In this document: piece by piece, positions 54,152-63,601 of the stretch
Position numbering within the stretch: the first letter of the stretch is position 1
Layout: each line of letters opens with the position of its first letter
Assembly: GCF_004353915.1 (NCBI RefSeq)
Contig: NZ_SMRP01000002.1
Location: forward strand, 618,795 to 682,794
DNA: 64,000 bases
DNA from: Paraburkholderia silviterrae
Lineage (GTDB): Bacteria; Pseudomonadota; Gammaproteobacteria; Burkholderiales; Burkholderiaceae
Direction: 5' to 3'
The notes under the pieces: generated by a model
Seen by the model: the letters and a program-made list of their open reading frames with translations, nothing else
Database searches by the model: none
Told to the model about the DNA's origin: nothing
Position numbers and translations under genes: made by a program

Positions 54152-55300
54152 ATGGCCCAGCGCGGTCTGGCGCGCCTCATGGGCCCGGTTGGCCCGGCTG
54201 TCTCGTTGATCGCGCTCTGCGCGCTCGCCGGTCTCGGCGCCTGCGGGAAGAAGCCGGAAGCGGCGCCCTCGCCGCGCCCCGTTGTCTCGATGACCGTCCA
54301 TCCCGATGGTCACGGTGCGACAGCCAGCTGGCCCGGCACCGTGCAGGCACGCTATGCCACCCCGCTCTCGTTTCGCGTGAACGGCAAGATCGTCGAGCGC
54401 AGCGTGCACCTTGGCGACACCGTCAAGCCAAGCCAGGTGCTCGCGCGCCTCGACCCGGCCGACTACGACAGGAATGCCGCGAGCGCGCAGGCGCAATACG
54501 ATGCGGCACAGCACCGCGTTGTATTCGCTGAGCAGCAGCTCGATCGCGATGCCGCCCAGGCCAAGGCCAACCTCATCGCCCGCGCGCAGCTCGAGCAAAC
54601 CCAGGATGCCTACGCTTCGGCCATGGCGCAGCGCGACCAGGCGAAGCAGCAGCTCGCGCTCGCCCAGGATCAGCGCCGCTACACCCAGCTCGTGGCCGAT
54701 CACGCCGGCATCATCACCGCCGAGAACGCCGACACCGGCCAGAACGTGCAGTCCGGCCAGCCCGTCTACCAGCTCGCGTGGAGTGGCGACGTCGACGTCG
54801 TGAGCGACCTGCCCGAGAACGCCATCGGCGCCCTGCACACCGGCGACGCGGCGCAGGTCACCCTGCCCGCGCTGCCGGGCCGCCACTATGCGGCAGCCGT
54901 GCGCGAGCTGGCCGCGGCCGCCGACCCGCAAAGCCGCACCTGGCGCGTGAAGCTCACGCTCGAGCAGCCGGGCGCCGACGTGCGCCTCGGCATGACCGCG
55001 AACATCGTGCTCGCGGGCAACGCCGCCAATGCCACGCAGGCGGACAACGGGACCTTCACGATACCCGCCACCGCGCTCTTTCACGACGGCAACGCTCCCG
55101 CGCTGTGGATCGTTCAAGGCGCGGACAACGTGCTGCAACTGCGCCGCGTGAGCGTCTCGCGCTACGACGCGCGCACGATCACCGTCACGCAGGGCCTGAA
55201 GGACGGCGAGCGCATCGTGTTGCAAGGCGTGCACACGGTCACCGCTGGCGAGAAAGTGCACCCGATTGCACCGCTGCATCCTGAGGATTTCGCGTCATGA
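54152..55300 (+). CDS. RND efflux periplasmic adaptor (membrane fusion lipoprotein)
   Basis: Links the inner-membrane pump to the outer-membrane channel. About 382 residues from ATG 54152; signal with lipobox LGAC (Cys about 31), then the lipoyl-hairpin arrangement: PLSFRVNGKIVERSVHLGDTV, coiled coil rich in Gln/Ala (about 110-190), VADHAGIITAENADTGQNV, and the beta-barrel part. The start is uncertain because no in-frame ATG (54092, 54152, 54182) has a good ribosome site. Its stop overlaps the pump start by 4 nt. Confidence 0.88.
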   Translation: MAQRGLARLMGPVGPAVSLIALCALAGLGACGKKPEAAPSPRPVVSMTVHPDGHGATASWPGTVQARYATPLSFRVNGKIVERSVHLGDTVKPSQVLARLDPADYDRNAASAQAQYDAAQHRVVFAEQQLDRDAAQAKANLIARAQLEQTQDAYASAMAQRDQAKQQLALAQDQRRYTQLVADHAGIITAENADTGQNVQSGQPVYQLAWSGDVDVVSDLPENAIGALHTGDAAQVTLPALPGRHYAAAVRELAAAADPQSRTWRVKLTLEQPGADVRLGMTANIVLAGNAANATQADNGTFTIPATALFHDGNAPALWIVQGADNVLQLRRVSVSRYDARTITVTQGLKDGERIVLQGVHTVTAGEKVHPIAPLHPEDFAS

Positions 55301-58300
55301 GTCAGGTCGGTGACCAGGAACCGGGCTTCGATCACGCAGAGGGGCGCTTCAATCTTTCGGCGTGGGCGCTGCGCCATCAAGCGCTGGTGACGTTCGTGAT
55401 CGCCCTTGCCACGATTTTCGGCGCGCTTTCGTATACCCGTCTTTCGCAGTCCGAAGATCCGCCCTTCACGTTCCGCGTGATGGTGATCCAGACCTTCTGG
55501 CCCGGCGCCACCGCGCGCCAGGTCGAGGACGAAGTCACCAGGCGCATCGGCCGCAAGCTCCAGGAAACGCCGTATATCGACTTCATGCGCAGCTACTCGC
55601 GCCCCGGCGAATCGCTCGTGTTCTTCACGATGAAGGATTCCGCGCCCGCGAGCGAGGTGCGCCAGACCTGGTACCAGGTGCGCAAGAAAGTGGGCGACAT
55701 CGAGCCGATGCTGCCGCCCGGCGTGCAGGGCCCGTTCTTCAACGACGAATTCGGCGACGTCTACACCAACATCTACACGCTCGAAGGCGATGGCTTCTCG
55801 CCCGCGCAACTGCACGACTACGCCGACAACCTGCGCGAAGAATTGTTGCGCGTGAAGGACGTCGGCAAGGTCGATTATTTCGGCGATCCCAACCAGCGCA
55901 TCTACGTGGAGATTCCGAATGCGCAACTCACGCGCCTCGGCATTTCGCCCACGCAGATAGGCCAGGTGATCGGCGCGCAGAACAGCGTCGCCGCGGCCGG
56001 CACGCTCACCACTGCCGACGACCGCGTATTCGTGCGCCCGAGCGGCCAGTTCACCGACCTCAAGGCGCTGGCGGACACGCTCATCAGCGTGAACGGGCGT
56101 AGCTTTCGCCTGGGCGATATCGCCACGATCCGGCGCGGCTACGACGATCCGCCCGCCACGCAGATGCGTTTCCAGGGCAAGGCCGTGCTCGGTATCGGCA
56201 TCACGATGCAGTCCGGCGGCGACGTGATCCGCCTTGGCAAGGCGCTGGACCAACGCACCGACGAACTGCGCCGCGAACTGCCCGCGGGCCTGAAGCTCGT
56301 GGAGGTGTCGAGCATGCCCGACGCGGTCTCCCGCTCGGTCGACGACTTCGTCGAGGCGGTGGCCGAAGCCGTGGGCATCGTGCTCGTCGTGAGCCTCGTC
56401 TCGCTCGGCGTGCGCACTGGCATGGTGGTCGTGATCACAATTCCGATCGTGCTCGCCGTGACCTCGCTCGTGATGTATCTGTTCGACATCGGCCTGCACA
56501 AGGTCTCGCTCGGCACGCTGGTGCTCGCGTTAGGCCTGCTCGTGGACGACGCCATCATCTCCGTGGAGATGATGGCCGTGAAGCTCGCCCAGGGCTGGAA
56601 CCGCACGCGCGCCGCCGCGTTCGCGTACACGAGCACGGCGTTCCCGATGCTCACCGGCACGCTCGTCACGGTCGCGGGCTTCCTGCCCATCGTGCTCGCG
56701 AAGTCGAGCACCGGCGAATACACGCGCTCGATCTTCCAGGTCTCGGCGATCGCGCTGATCGCCTCGTGGTTCGCGGCCGTCGTGCTGATTCCGCTGCTCG
56801 GCTACCGGCTGCTGCCCGAGCGCAAACCGGATCCCGGTGCGCAACACGGTGAACATCACGAAGAGGACATCTACGACACGCGCTTCTACCACCAACTGCG
56901 CCGCTGGGTCGGCTGGTGCATCGAGCGCCATATCGTCGTGCTCGCGCTCACCGTCGTGCTGTTCGTTGTCGCGCTCGCGAGTTTCACGCTGATTCCGCAG
57001 CAGTTCTTCCCGAGCTCGGACCGCCCCGAGCTGCTCGTGGATGTGCGCCTGCCCGAGGGCGGCTCGTTCGAGGCCACGCTGCGCGAAACGAAGCGCCTCG
57101 AGCAGGCGCTGAAGGGCCGGCCCGAGATCGACCATTCGATCGACTTCGTCGGCACCGGCGCACCGCGCTTCTATCTGCCGCTCGATCAGCAATTGCAGCA
57201 GCCGAATTTCGCGCAGTTCGTCATTACCGCGAAGTCCGTGAAGGATCGCGAGAAACTCGCGAGCTGGCTCGAAACGAAGTTGCGCAACGACTTCCCGGCT
57301 GTGCGCACGCGCCTTTCGCGCCTCGAAAACGGGCCGCCGGTAGGCTATCCCGTGCAGTTCCGCGTGAGCGGCGACGACATCGCGACCGTGCGCAGCATTG
57401 CCGATCGTGTGGCCGCGGCCATGCGCGCCGACCCGCGCACCGAGAACGTCAACTTCGACTGGGACGAGCCCGCCGAGCGCTCGCTGCACTTCGAGATCGA
57501 TCAGCAAAAGGCGCGAGCGCTCAACATCTCCTCGCAGGACGTCGCGAATTTCCTGCAGATGACCTACTCCGGCTACACCGTCACCCAATACCGCGAGCGC
57601 GACAAGCTCATCAGCGTGGATCTGCGCTCGCCGTCCAGCGAACGCGTGGACCCGGCCCGCATGCTCTCACTCGCCATGCCCACGCCGAACGGCTCCGTGC
57701 CGCTCGGCACGATCGGACACCTCGTGAACACGCTCGAGTACGGCGTGATCTGGTCGCGCGACCGGCAGCCGACCATTACCGTCCAGGCCGACGTGCGCGA
57801 GGGCGCACAAGGCATCGACGTCACACATGCTCTGCAAAAGCAGCTCGAGCCGATCAGCGCGACGCTGCCCACGGGCTATCGCATCGAGGTGGGCGGCTCG
57901 GTCGAGCAAAGCGTGAAGGGCCAGGCGTCCATTTATGCGCAGCTGCCGGTTCTCGTGATCGCCGTGCTCACGCTGCTCATGATCCAGTTGCAGAGTCTCT
58001 CGCGCGTCATGATGGTCGTGCTCACCGCGCCGCTCGGCCTGATTGGCGTGGCCATCGCGCTGCTCATCTTCGGCGAGCCGTTCGGCTTCGTCGCGATGCT
58101 AGGCGTGATCGCCATGTTCGGCATCATCATGCGCAATTCGGTGATCCTCGTGGACCAGATCGAGAGCGACATCCGCGCCGGACACAAACGCTTCGACGCC
58201 GTGGTCGGCGCAACGGTGCGGCGCTTCCGGCCGATCATGCTGACCGCCGCTGCCGCCGTGCTCGCGCTGATTCCGCTGGTGCGCTCGAACTTCTTCGGGC

Positions 58301-58443
58301 CGATGGCGACCGCGCTCATGGGCGGCATCACGAGCGCGACCGTGCTCACGCTGTTCTTCCTGCCCGCGCTCTATGCCGCCGCGTTCCACGTGCGCAGCAG
58401 CGAAACCGACGCGCCCCGCCCCAATGCGGAGAACGCATCATGA
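55297..58443 (+). CDS. RND multidrug efflux pump (AcrB/MexK-like)
   Basis: 1048-residue inner-membrane proton-driven exporter. Two halves, each with a large periplasmic loop and a bundle of helices (12 in total). TM4 contains GLLVDDAIISVE with the proton-relay aspartates; FGIIMRNSVILVDQI matches TM10. It forms a tripartite system with the adaptor and outer-membrane protein encoded on either side by coupled genes (ATGA overlaps). The MexK/VexF-type group fits by length and motif; substrates unknown. Confidence 0.93.
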   Translation: MSQVGDQEPGFDHAEGRFNLSAWALRHQALVTFVIALATIFGALSYTRLSQSEDPPFTFRVMVIQTFWPGATARQVEDEVTRRIGRKLQETPYIDFMRSYSRPGESLVFFTMKDSAPASEVRQTWYQVRKKVGDIEPMLPPGVQGPFFNDEFGDVYTNIYTLEGDGFSPAQLHDYADNLREELLRVKDVGKVDYFGDPNQRIYVEIPNAQLTRLGISPTQIGQVIGAQNSVAAAGTLTTADDRVFVRPSGQFTDLKALADTLISVNGRSFRLGDIATIRRGYDDPPATQMRFQGKAVLGIGITMQSGGDVIRLGKALDQRTDELRRELPAGLKLVEVSSMPDAVSRSVDDFVEAVAEAVGIVLVVSLVSLGVRTGMVVVITIPIVLAVTSLVMYLFDIGLHKVSLGTLVLALGLLVDDAIISVEMMAVKLAQGWNRTRAAAFAYTSTAFPMLTGTLVTVAGFLPIVLAKSSTGEYTRSIFQVSAIALIASWFAAVVLIPLLGYRLLPERKPDPGAQHGEHHEEDIYDTRFYHQLRRWVGWCIERHIVVLALTVVLFVVALASFTLIPQQFFPSSDRPELLVDVRLPEGGSFEATLRETKRLEQALKGRPEIDHSIDFVGTGAPRFYLPLDQQLQQPNFAQFVITAKSVKDREKLASWLETKLRNDFPAVRTRLSRLENGPPVGYPVQFRVSGDDIATVRSIADRVAAAMRADPRTENVNFDWDEPAERSLHFEIDQQKARALNISSQDVANFLQMTYSGYTVTQYRERDKLISVDLRSPSSERVDPARMLSLAMPTPNGSVPLGTIGHLVNTLEYGVIWSRDRQPTITVQADVREGAQGIDVTHALQKQLEPISATLPTGYRIEVGGSVEQSVKGQASIYAQLPVLVIAVLTLLMIQLQSLSRVMMVVLTAPLGLIGVAIALLIFGEPFGFVAMLGVIAMFGIIMRNSVILVDQIESDIRAGHKRFDAVVGATVRRFRPIMLTAAAAVLALIPLVRSNFFGPMATALMGGITSATVLTLFFLPALYAAAFHVRSSETDAPRPNAENAS

Positions 58444-60002
58444 ACCCCCGCGCGCCGATGAAAACACGCCGTCCACACCTGGCGAATCCAGCGAGTCCGC
58501 GCACGTGCGCGGCCGCGCTTGGCGCGCTCCTCGTGACTGCCTGTGCATGGGGACCGGGCGGCGCGCCGCCCGCGATGCCCGAGCCCGCGCACTATGGCGT
58601 AGAGGCGCAGCCGGCGCAGACCGTCGCCGCGCAAGGCGTCGCACAGCGATTCGTGACGGGCGCGCAGCCGGTGCCGCAATGGTGGACGCTCTACGGCTCG
58701 CCCGAGCTCGATGCGCTCGTCGACGAAGGCCTCGCCAGGAACCCGAATCTCGCCGCCGCCGATCACAGCCTGCAGGCCGCGCGCGAGCAGTTGCGCGGCC
58801 TGGTCGGCAGCGCGATGCTGCCGACCGTCGACGCGCTCGGCACGGCGCAGCGCCAGCGCGCGCCGGGCGTCCCGCAGCTCGGCATCGACAAGCTGCAGTA
58901 CGACGTGTTCGCAGGCCTCGTCCAGGTGCGCTACTCGTTCGACATTTTCGGCGCGTCGCGCCTGAACAACGCCGCGCTCGCCGCGCGCGTGAACATACAG
59001 GCATTCCAGTACGAGGCGGCGCGCCGCGCGCTCGCGGCAAACATCGTCGCGAGCGCGCTCGGCGCGGCCACGCTGCATGCGCAGATCGACACGACCGAGC
59101 GGCTCGTCGCGCTTGCCAACGCGCAGGCCGATGACATGCAAAAGCGCTACGCGCTGGGCGCGGTCTCGCATACCGACCTGCTCAATGCGCAGCAAAGCGC
59201 GGCTTCGCTTGCGCTCAACCTGCCCGGGCTGCGCAAGCAACTCGCGGCGATGCGCCACGCGCTCGCCGTGCTGCTCGGCCGCACGCCCGACGCCGCACCA
59301 CCCGATCTCGACCTCGCGAGCCTCACCCTGCCCGCGCAGGTGCCCGTCGTCGTGCCGTCGGAGCTGCTCGAGTCGCGGCCCGACATCCAGGCCGCCGGCG
59401 CGGCGCTGGTCGCCGCTTCCGCCGAGGTGGGCGCGGCCACGGCGCAGATGTTCCCGAGCATTACGCTTTCCGCAGCGCTCGGCCAGGGCGGCTTCAGCTG
59501 GCCCGTGGTGACCTCCGGCGTGGGCGCGCTATGGGCGATCGGCGCCTCGCTCACGCAGCCGATCTTCCATGGCGGCGCACTCCTCGCCCAGCGCCGCGCG
59601 GCGCTGCAGTCGTACGACGCGGCGAACGCCTCGTACCAGCAGACCGTGCTCGCGGCGTTCCAGGACGTCGCCGACCGGCTCGCCGCGCTCGAGCACGACG
59701 CGCAGGCGCTCGACGCGGCCAGCACGTCGGCGCAAACCGCGCAAGGCGTCTATGAGGAGACGAATGCGCGCTACCAGCTAGGCGCGGTACCCTACTACGC
59801 CGTGCGCCAGAGCGAGCAGCAATGGCGCAATGCGCGGCTCGACGAAGTCCGCTATCGCGGCGCACGGCTCTCGGATACGGCTGCGCTGTTGCAGGCGATG
59901 GGACAGCCCCCGACGGCCGCGGATGCCCCGGCTGCAGACGCTCAAGCGCGTGCTGCGAATGGCGAGAACGCCACGACTGCGCCGACACCGGCGCGAGACT
60001 AA
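58440..60002 (+). CDS. outer-membrane efflux channel lipoprotein (OprM/NodT type)
   Basis: 520-residue outer-membrane factor, lipoprotein signal with cleavage before the Cys of VTAC (about residue 35). Two OEP repeats of long helices and beta strands (PQWWTLYGSPELDALVDEGL in the first, ELLESRPDIQAAGAALVAAS in the second) as in NodT/OprM proteins. Start overlaps the pump stop (ATGA). Ala/Thr/Pro-rich C-terminus. Last gene of the operon. Confidence 0.92.
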   Translation: MNPRAPMKTRRPHLANPASPRTCAAALGALLVTACAWGPGGAPPAMPEPAHYGVEAQPAQTVAAQGVAQRFVTGAQPVPQWWTLYGSPELDALVDEGLARNPNLAAADHSLQAAREQLRGLVGSAMLPTVDALGTAQRQRAPGVPQLGIDKLQYDVFAGLVQVRYSFDIFGASRLNNAALAARVNIQAFQYEAARRALAANIVASALGAATLHAQIDTTERLVALANAQADDMQKRYALGAVSHTDLLNAQQSAASLALNLPGLRKQLAAMRHALAVLLGRTPDAAPPDLDLASLTLPAQVPVVVPSELLESRPDIQAAGAALVAASAEVGAATAQMFPSITLSAALGQGGFSWPVVTSGVGALWAIGASLTQPIFHGGALLAQRRAALQSYDAANASYQQTVLAAFQDVADRLAALEHDAQALDAASTSAQTAQGVYEETNARYQLGAVPYYAVRQSEQQWRNARLDEVRYRGARLSDTAALLQAMGQPPTAADAPAADAQARAANGENATTAPTPARD

Positions 60003-60310
60003 AACACGCATTCGGCACCGATGCGCGCGAGCGAAAAATAGAACGACGCATACGCCGCGCGCACGCCATCCCAGCCTCTTCCCGCTGCCCCTTCGCTGGC
60101 CTCGATCGCCTAAATCCGTCGGAAAGATCTGAGCCCTAATTTCAAGATATAGCTGCTACACTGCGTCGCAAATCGAGATAGCAAGCGCCGTTTGATTCGG
60201 ATTGCTACATAAATCGCAAACGCATCGTCAGGAAACCGACCGTTGTGTGTTCGAGCTGCCCATGCAGTCCACACACGCAACGGCGCACCACAACCTCTAC
60301 GACATCGATC
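60003..60310. other. 308-bp spacer after the RND operon
   Basis: No gene seen, and no strong terminator or promoter recognised. Confidence 0.4.
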
Positions 60311-60733
60311 ATGGCACTCGTATCGAATCGCGGCCTTTGCGCCGCAGTGCTGCTCGTGGCCAGCGCCGCCGCGCATGCAGGCATTGACTGCTCCGGTTCG
60401 CGCGGCGGCTTCCGGTTCATGACTTCGGACAGCTGGGTGGACACCGACAAACTGGAGCACTTCGGCGCTTCCGTGCCGTTTGGCGCGCTCGGCGGCTGGC
60501 TCACGCGCGACACCGACCATCCCATAATTTACGGCACGTTGATCGGCACGGTGCCGGGGCTCGCGAAGCAGACGTTCGACGGCACCTGCCGCACGGATGG
60601 CTTCTCGTACAAGGATCTCTTCGCCGATACGTTCGGCGCGCTCACGGGGGCCTGGCTCGCGCATTGGGCTCTCATCTATTCGCGCGAGCCGCGCAGCCGA
60701 ACAATCGGTTTGCAGTACGACAATACGTTCTGA
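60311..60733 (+). CDS. YfiM/DUF2279-like exported protein
   Basis: 140-residue exported protein with a signal cleaved after AHA (about residue 23). The core DTDKLEHFGASVPFGALGGW and KDLFADTFGALTGAWLAHW match the spaced Asp/His/Gly pattern of YfiM-like envelope lipoproteins, although no lipobox Cys is evident (Cys lies after the predicted signal in GIDC). Function unknown; membrane-associated by helix pattern. Confidence 0.65.
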   Translation: MALVSNRGLCAAVLLVASAAAHAGIDCSGSRGGFRFMTSDSWVDTDKLEHFGASVPFGALGGWLTRDTDHPIIYGTLIGTVPGLAKQTFDGTCRTDGFSYKDLFADTFGALTGAWLAHWALIYSREPRSRTIGLQYDNTF

Positions 60734-60812
60734 AGTGCTCCGAAAGTGCTTCGGGGTGCTTCGGAGCTTGCAAGCCCTTGCGGATCAGTGAGTTAGCTTC
60801 GCTCTCCCGACG

Positions 60813-60906
60813 TTATCAACAGGGCCTTCAACAAAAACTGTGGACAACGGAGCATCGCGCTCGCGCAAGGGTTATCCCCAATTTTTGTTGAAGGCCCTGT
60901 GGAAAA
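60813..60906. repeat. 19-bp inverted repeat with DnaA-box-like 9-mers
   Basis: Perfect arms ACAGGGCCTTCAACAAAAA (60819-60837) and its complement (60882-60900), 44 nt apart. Inside and beside them lie TTATCAACA (60813), TGTGGACAA (60839), TTATCCCCA (60872) and TGTGGAAAA (60898), each one base from TTATCCACA or its complement. Confidence 0.65.
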
Positions 60907-60956
60907 GCCCTGGGCAACTCACCCAAGTCCTTGACGCACAAGGAAAACGGCGCGCC

Positions 60957-60994
60957 CAAACAAAACGCGGCACACCGTTGCCGGTGTGCCGCGT
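60957..60994 (-). terminator. terminator of mrcA
   Basis: 13-bp stem ACGCGGCACACCG / CGGTGTGCCGCGT (60965-60977, 60982-60994). On the minus strand it continues TTTGTTTGG. About 105 nt after the mrcA stop. Confidence 0.7.
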
Positions 60995-61099
60995 TCAAGG
61001 CCTCGATACGAGCGGCTCCGCGCAAGCAGGTTTAGCTTGCCAGGCAGCCCGAACGGGCCAGCGCATATCGGCCAGCCCGAATCGTTCAGCGAGCGTCCA

Positions 61100-63601
61100 T
61101 CAAGGCTTGTTCGTCTCGAACAGATCCATGATCTGCTTGCGCTCGCTCGAGGTGACGCTCGGCGTCAGGCCGCCCGTCCCCATGCTGCCGGTCGCGCCGC
61201 TGGCGTCGCTGGCCGCTCCGGCCGGGTTGCCCGATTCCATGCCGATCGCCGAAACGAAGCCGGCGCCCGGCGTCGCATCGGAGTAGTACAGCTCACCACC
61301 GAGCGTCGTGAGTCCCTCCGGCATCTGCGGCTCTTCCTGCGGGATGCCGCGCAGGGCACGGCTCATATAGTCCACCCAGATCGGCAGCGCGAGCTGTGCG
61401 CCGAACTCGCGGCTGCCGAGGCTCTTCGGCTGGTCGTAGCCCATCCACGCCACGGCCACCAGGTTGCGCTGATAGCCGGCGAACCAGCCGTCGTGCGCCT
61501 CGTTGGTCGTACCGGTCTTGCCCTGCAGGTCGTCGCGGTGCAGGACGTTCGTGCCCGCGCCCGTGCCGGCCGTCGCCACCGAATGCAACAGGCTGTTCAT
61601 CACGTACGCGTTGCGCGGCGAGAGCGTCTGCGGCGCATTCTGGCCCGCCACGAGCGGCTGGGCGCGCAGGATCGGCTGACCGTGCGCGTCGTCGACTTCG
61701 GCGATCAGGTACGGGTTGATGCGATAGCCGCCGTTCGCGAACACGCTGTACGCGCCCGCCGACTGCAGCGGCGTGACGAGGCCCGCGCCCAGCGCCATCG
61801 GCAGGTACGGCGGCGTCTTGTCCGCGTCGAAGCCGAAACGTTGCGTGACGTAGTCCTGCGCGTACTTCGTGCCGATATACGAGAGGATGCGGATCGACAC
61901 GAGGTTCTTCGACTTCTGCAGCGCGAGGCGCATCGTCATCGGGCCTTCGGGGTAGTCGTCGTCCTTCGGTTCCCACGCGTCGCCGCCCGGCGTGCTGGGC
62001 GGGAAGTACAGCGGCGCGTCGTTGATCATGGTGGCCGGCCCGAGACCCTTCTCGAGCGAGGCCGAATAGATGAACGGCTTGAAGCTCGAGCCCGGCTGGC
62101 GCCACGCCTGCGTGACGTGGTTGAACTTGTTCTTGTTGAAGTCGAAGCCGCCAATGAGCGCGCGGATCGCGCCGTCCTGCGGCGTGAGCGAAACGAGCGC
62201 GCCTTCGACCTGCGGCAGCTGCGTGATCTGCCAGTTGCCCTTCGCGTCCGTGATCAGGCGCACGATCGAGCCCTGCCTGATGCGCAACGCGTTCGAGGCG
62301 CGCGCCGAAAGACCGCCTGCGACGAAACGCAGGCCGTCGCCCGTGACGGTGATCTGGGTGCCGTCGAGCAACTGCGCGGTGACCGACTTCGGGCTCGCGT
62401 CGATGACCACGGCGGAGACGATGTCGCCGTTATCGGGGTGATCGGTGAGCGCGTCGTCGATGGCCTGGTCGCGGTCGTCGCCCGCGGCGGGCAACTGCAC
62501 GAAGCCTTCGGGGCCGCGATAGCCGTGGCGGCGCTCGTAGTCCATCACGCCCTTGCGCACCGCCGCGTAGGCCGCGTTCTGATCGGCGGAATCGATCGTC
62601 GTCGTGACCGTGAGGCCGCGCGTGTACGTTTCGTCCTTGTACTGCGAATACATCATCTGGCGGACCATTTCCGCGACGTACTCCGCGTGCACGCTGTACT
62701 CGGTGCCCGCGGTGCGCGTATGCAGCGGCTCCTTGATCGCCTCGTCGTATTGCGCCTGGGTGATGTAGTTCAGATCGAGCATGCGCTTGAGGATGTACTC
62801 CTGGCGAATCTTCGCGCGCTTCGGATTGACGATCGGGTTATAGGCGGACGGCGCCTTCGGCAGGCCCGCGAGCATCGCTGCCTCGGCGAGCGTGATGTCC
62901 TTCAGGTCCTTGCCGAAGTACACGCGCGCCGCGGCCGAAAAGCCATAGGCGCGTTGCCCCAGATAAATCTGGTTCATGTACAGCTCGAGGATCTGGTCCT
63001 TCGTGAGCGCACGCTCGATCTTGTAGGCCAGCAGCATCTCGTAGATCTTGCGCGTATAGGTCTTCTCGCTCGAGAGGAAGAAGTTGCGCGCGACCTGCAT
63101 CGTGATCGTGCTCGCGCCCTGCGATGCGCCGCCGTGCATCAGGTCGGCGACGCCCGCGCGCAGGATGCCGACAAAGTCCACGCCGCCGTGCTCATAGAAA
63201 CGGTAGTCCTCGATGGCGAGCACCGCTTTCTTCTGCACGTCGGGGATATCCTGGAAGCGCACGAGCTGACGCCGCTCTTCGCCGAACTCGCCGATCATCA
63301 CGTGATCGGCGGTATAGATGCGCAGCGGCACCTTGGGCTGATAGTTGGTGAGCGCATCGAGCGAGGGCAACTGCGGCCCCATCACGACAAGCGCGTAGCC
63401 GACGATCAGCGCGCCCACCACGCAGAGCGTGGCAATCAGGCCGGCAAACCAGAGCATGATCGACGCGAAAAACGAGCGGCGACGCGGCTGCTCGCTGCGC
63501 GAGTCCGGGCGGCGCTGCGGCTGGCGTCCATTGTTGAAGGAGGGTTCCCGATCGTCGTTCGGGTAGTGCGGCGTGGAAGGCGGTCGTTTGATGATAGGCA
63601 T
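61100..63601 (-). CDS. mrcA: penicillin-binding protein 1A (bifunctional)
   Basis: Polymerises and cross-links peptidoglycan. 833 residues: cytoplasmic basic N-terminus, one membrane anchor (about 44-73), GT51 transglycosylase (EDYRFYEHGG with Glu131, QGASTITMQVARN), then the transpeptidase with SxxK (Ser505), SKN (564-566) and KTG (695-697). A Gly/Ser/Ala-rich tail ends the protein. The ATG at 63601 (MPIIKRPP) is the family-like start. The upstream region runs to the window end without a recognised gene. Confidence 0.95.
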   Translation of the reverse strand: MPIIKRPPSTPHYPNDDREPSFNNGRQPQRRPDSRSEQPRRRSFFASIMLWFAGLIATLCVVGALIVGYALVVMGPQLPSLDALTNYQPKVPLRIYTADHVMIGEFGEERRQLVRFQDIPDVQKKAVLAIEDYRFYEHGGVDFVGILRAGVADLMHGGASQGASTITMQVARNFFLSSEKTYTRKIYEMLLAYKIERALTKDQILELYMNQIYLGQRAYGFSAAARVYFGKDLKDITLAEAAMLAGLPKAPSAYNPIVNPKRAKIRQEYILKRMLDLNYITQAQYDEAIKEPLHTRTAGTEYSVHAEYVAEMVRQMMYSQYKDETYTRGLTVTTTIDSADQNAAYAAVRKGVMDYERRHGYRGPEGFVQLPAAGDDRDQAIDDALTDHPDNGDIVSAVVIDASPKSVTAQLLDGTQITVTGDGLRFVAGGLSARASNALRIRQGSIVRLITDAKGNWQITQLPQVEGALVSLTPQDGAIRALIGGFDFNKNKFNHVTQAWRQPGSSFKPFIYSASLEKGLGPATMINDAPLYFPPSTPGGDAWEPKDDDYPEGPMTMRLALQKSKNLVSIRILSYIGTKYAQDYVTQRFGFDADKTPPYLPMALGAGLVTPLQSAGAYSVFANGGYRINPYLIAEVDDAHGQPILRAQPLVAGQNAPQTLSPRNAYVMNSLLHSVATAGTGAGTNVLHRDDLQGKTGTTNEAHDGWFAGYQRNLVAVAWMGYDQPKSLGSREFGAQLALPIWVDYMSRALRGIPQEEPQMPEGLTTLGGELYYSDATPGAGFVSAIGMESGNPAGAASDASGATGSMGTGGLTPSVTSSERKQIMDLFETNKP

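Larger units (their letters stand above)
60734..61099. other. 366-bp spacer with DnaA-box-like cluster and mrcA terminator
   Basis: No gene. It contains the inverted repeat at 60819-60900 with four DnaA-box-like 9-mers and the terminator at 60957-60994. Confidence 0.5.

Noticed and set aside
53852..55279. 475-codon minus-strand frame opposite the RND adaptor gene
   Set aside because: Antisense shadow; the adaptor on the plus strand is coupled to a genuine pump gene.
60813..60906. Replication origin
   Set aside because: No dnaA, dnaN, repA or parAB nearby, no AT-rich unwinding region seen; kept only as a DnaA-box-like cluster.
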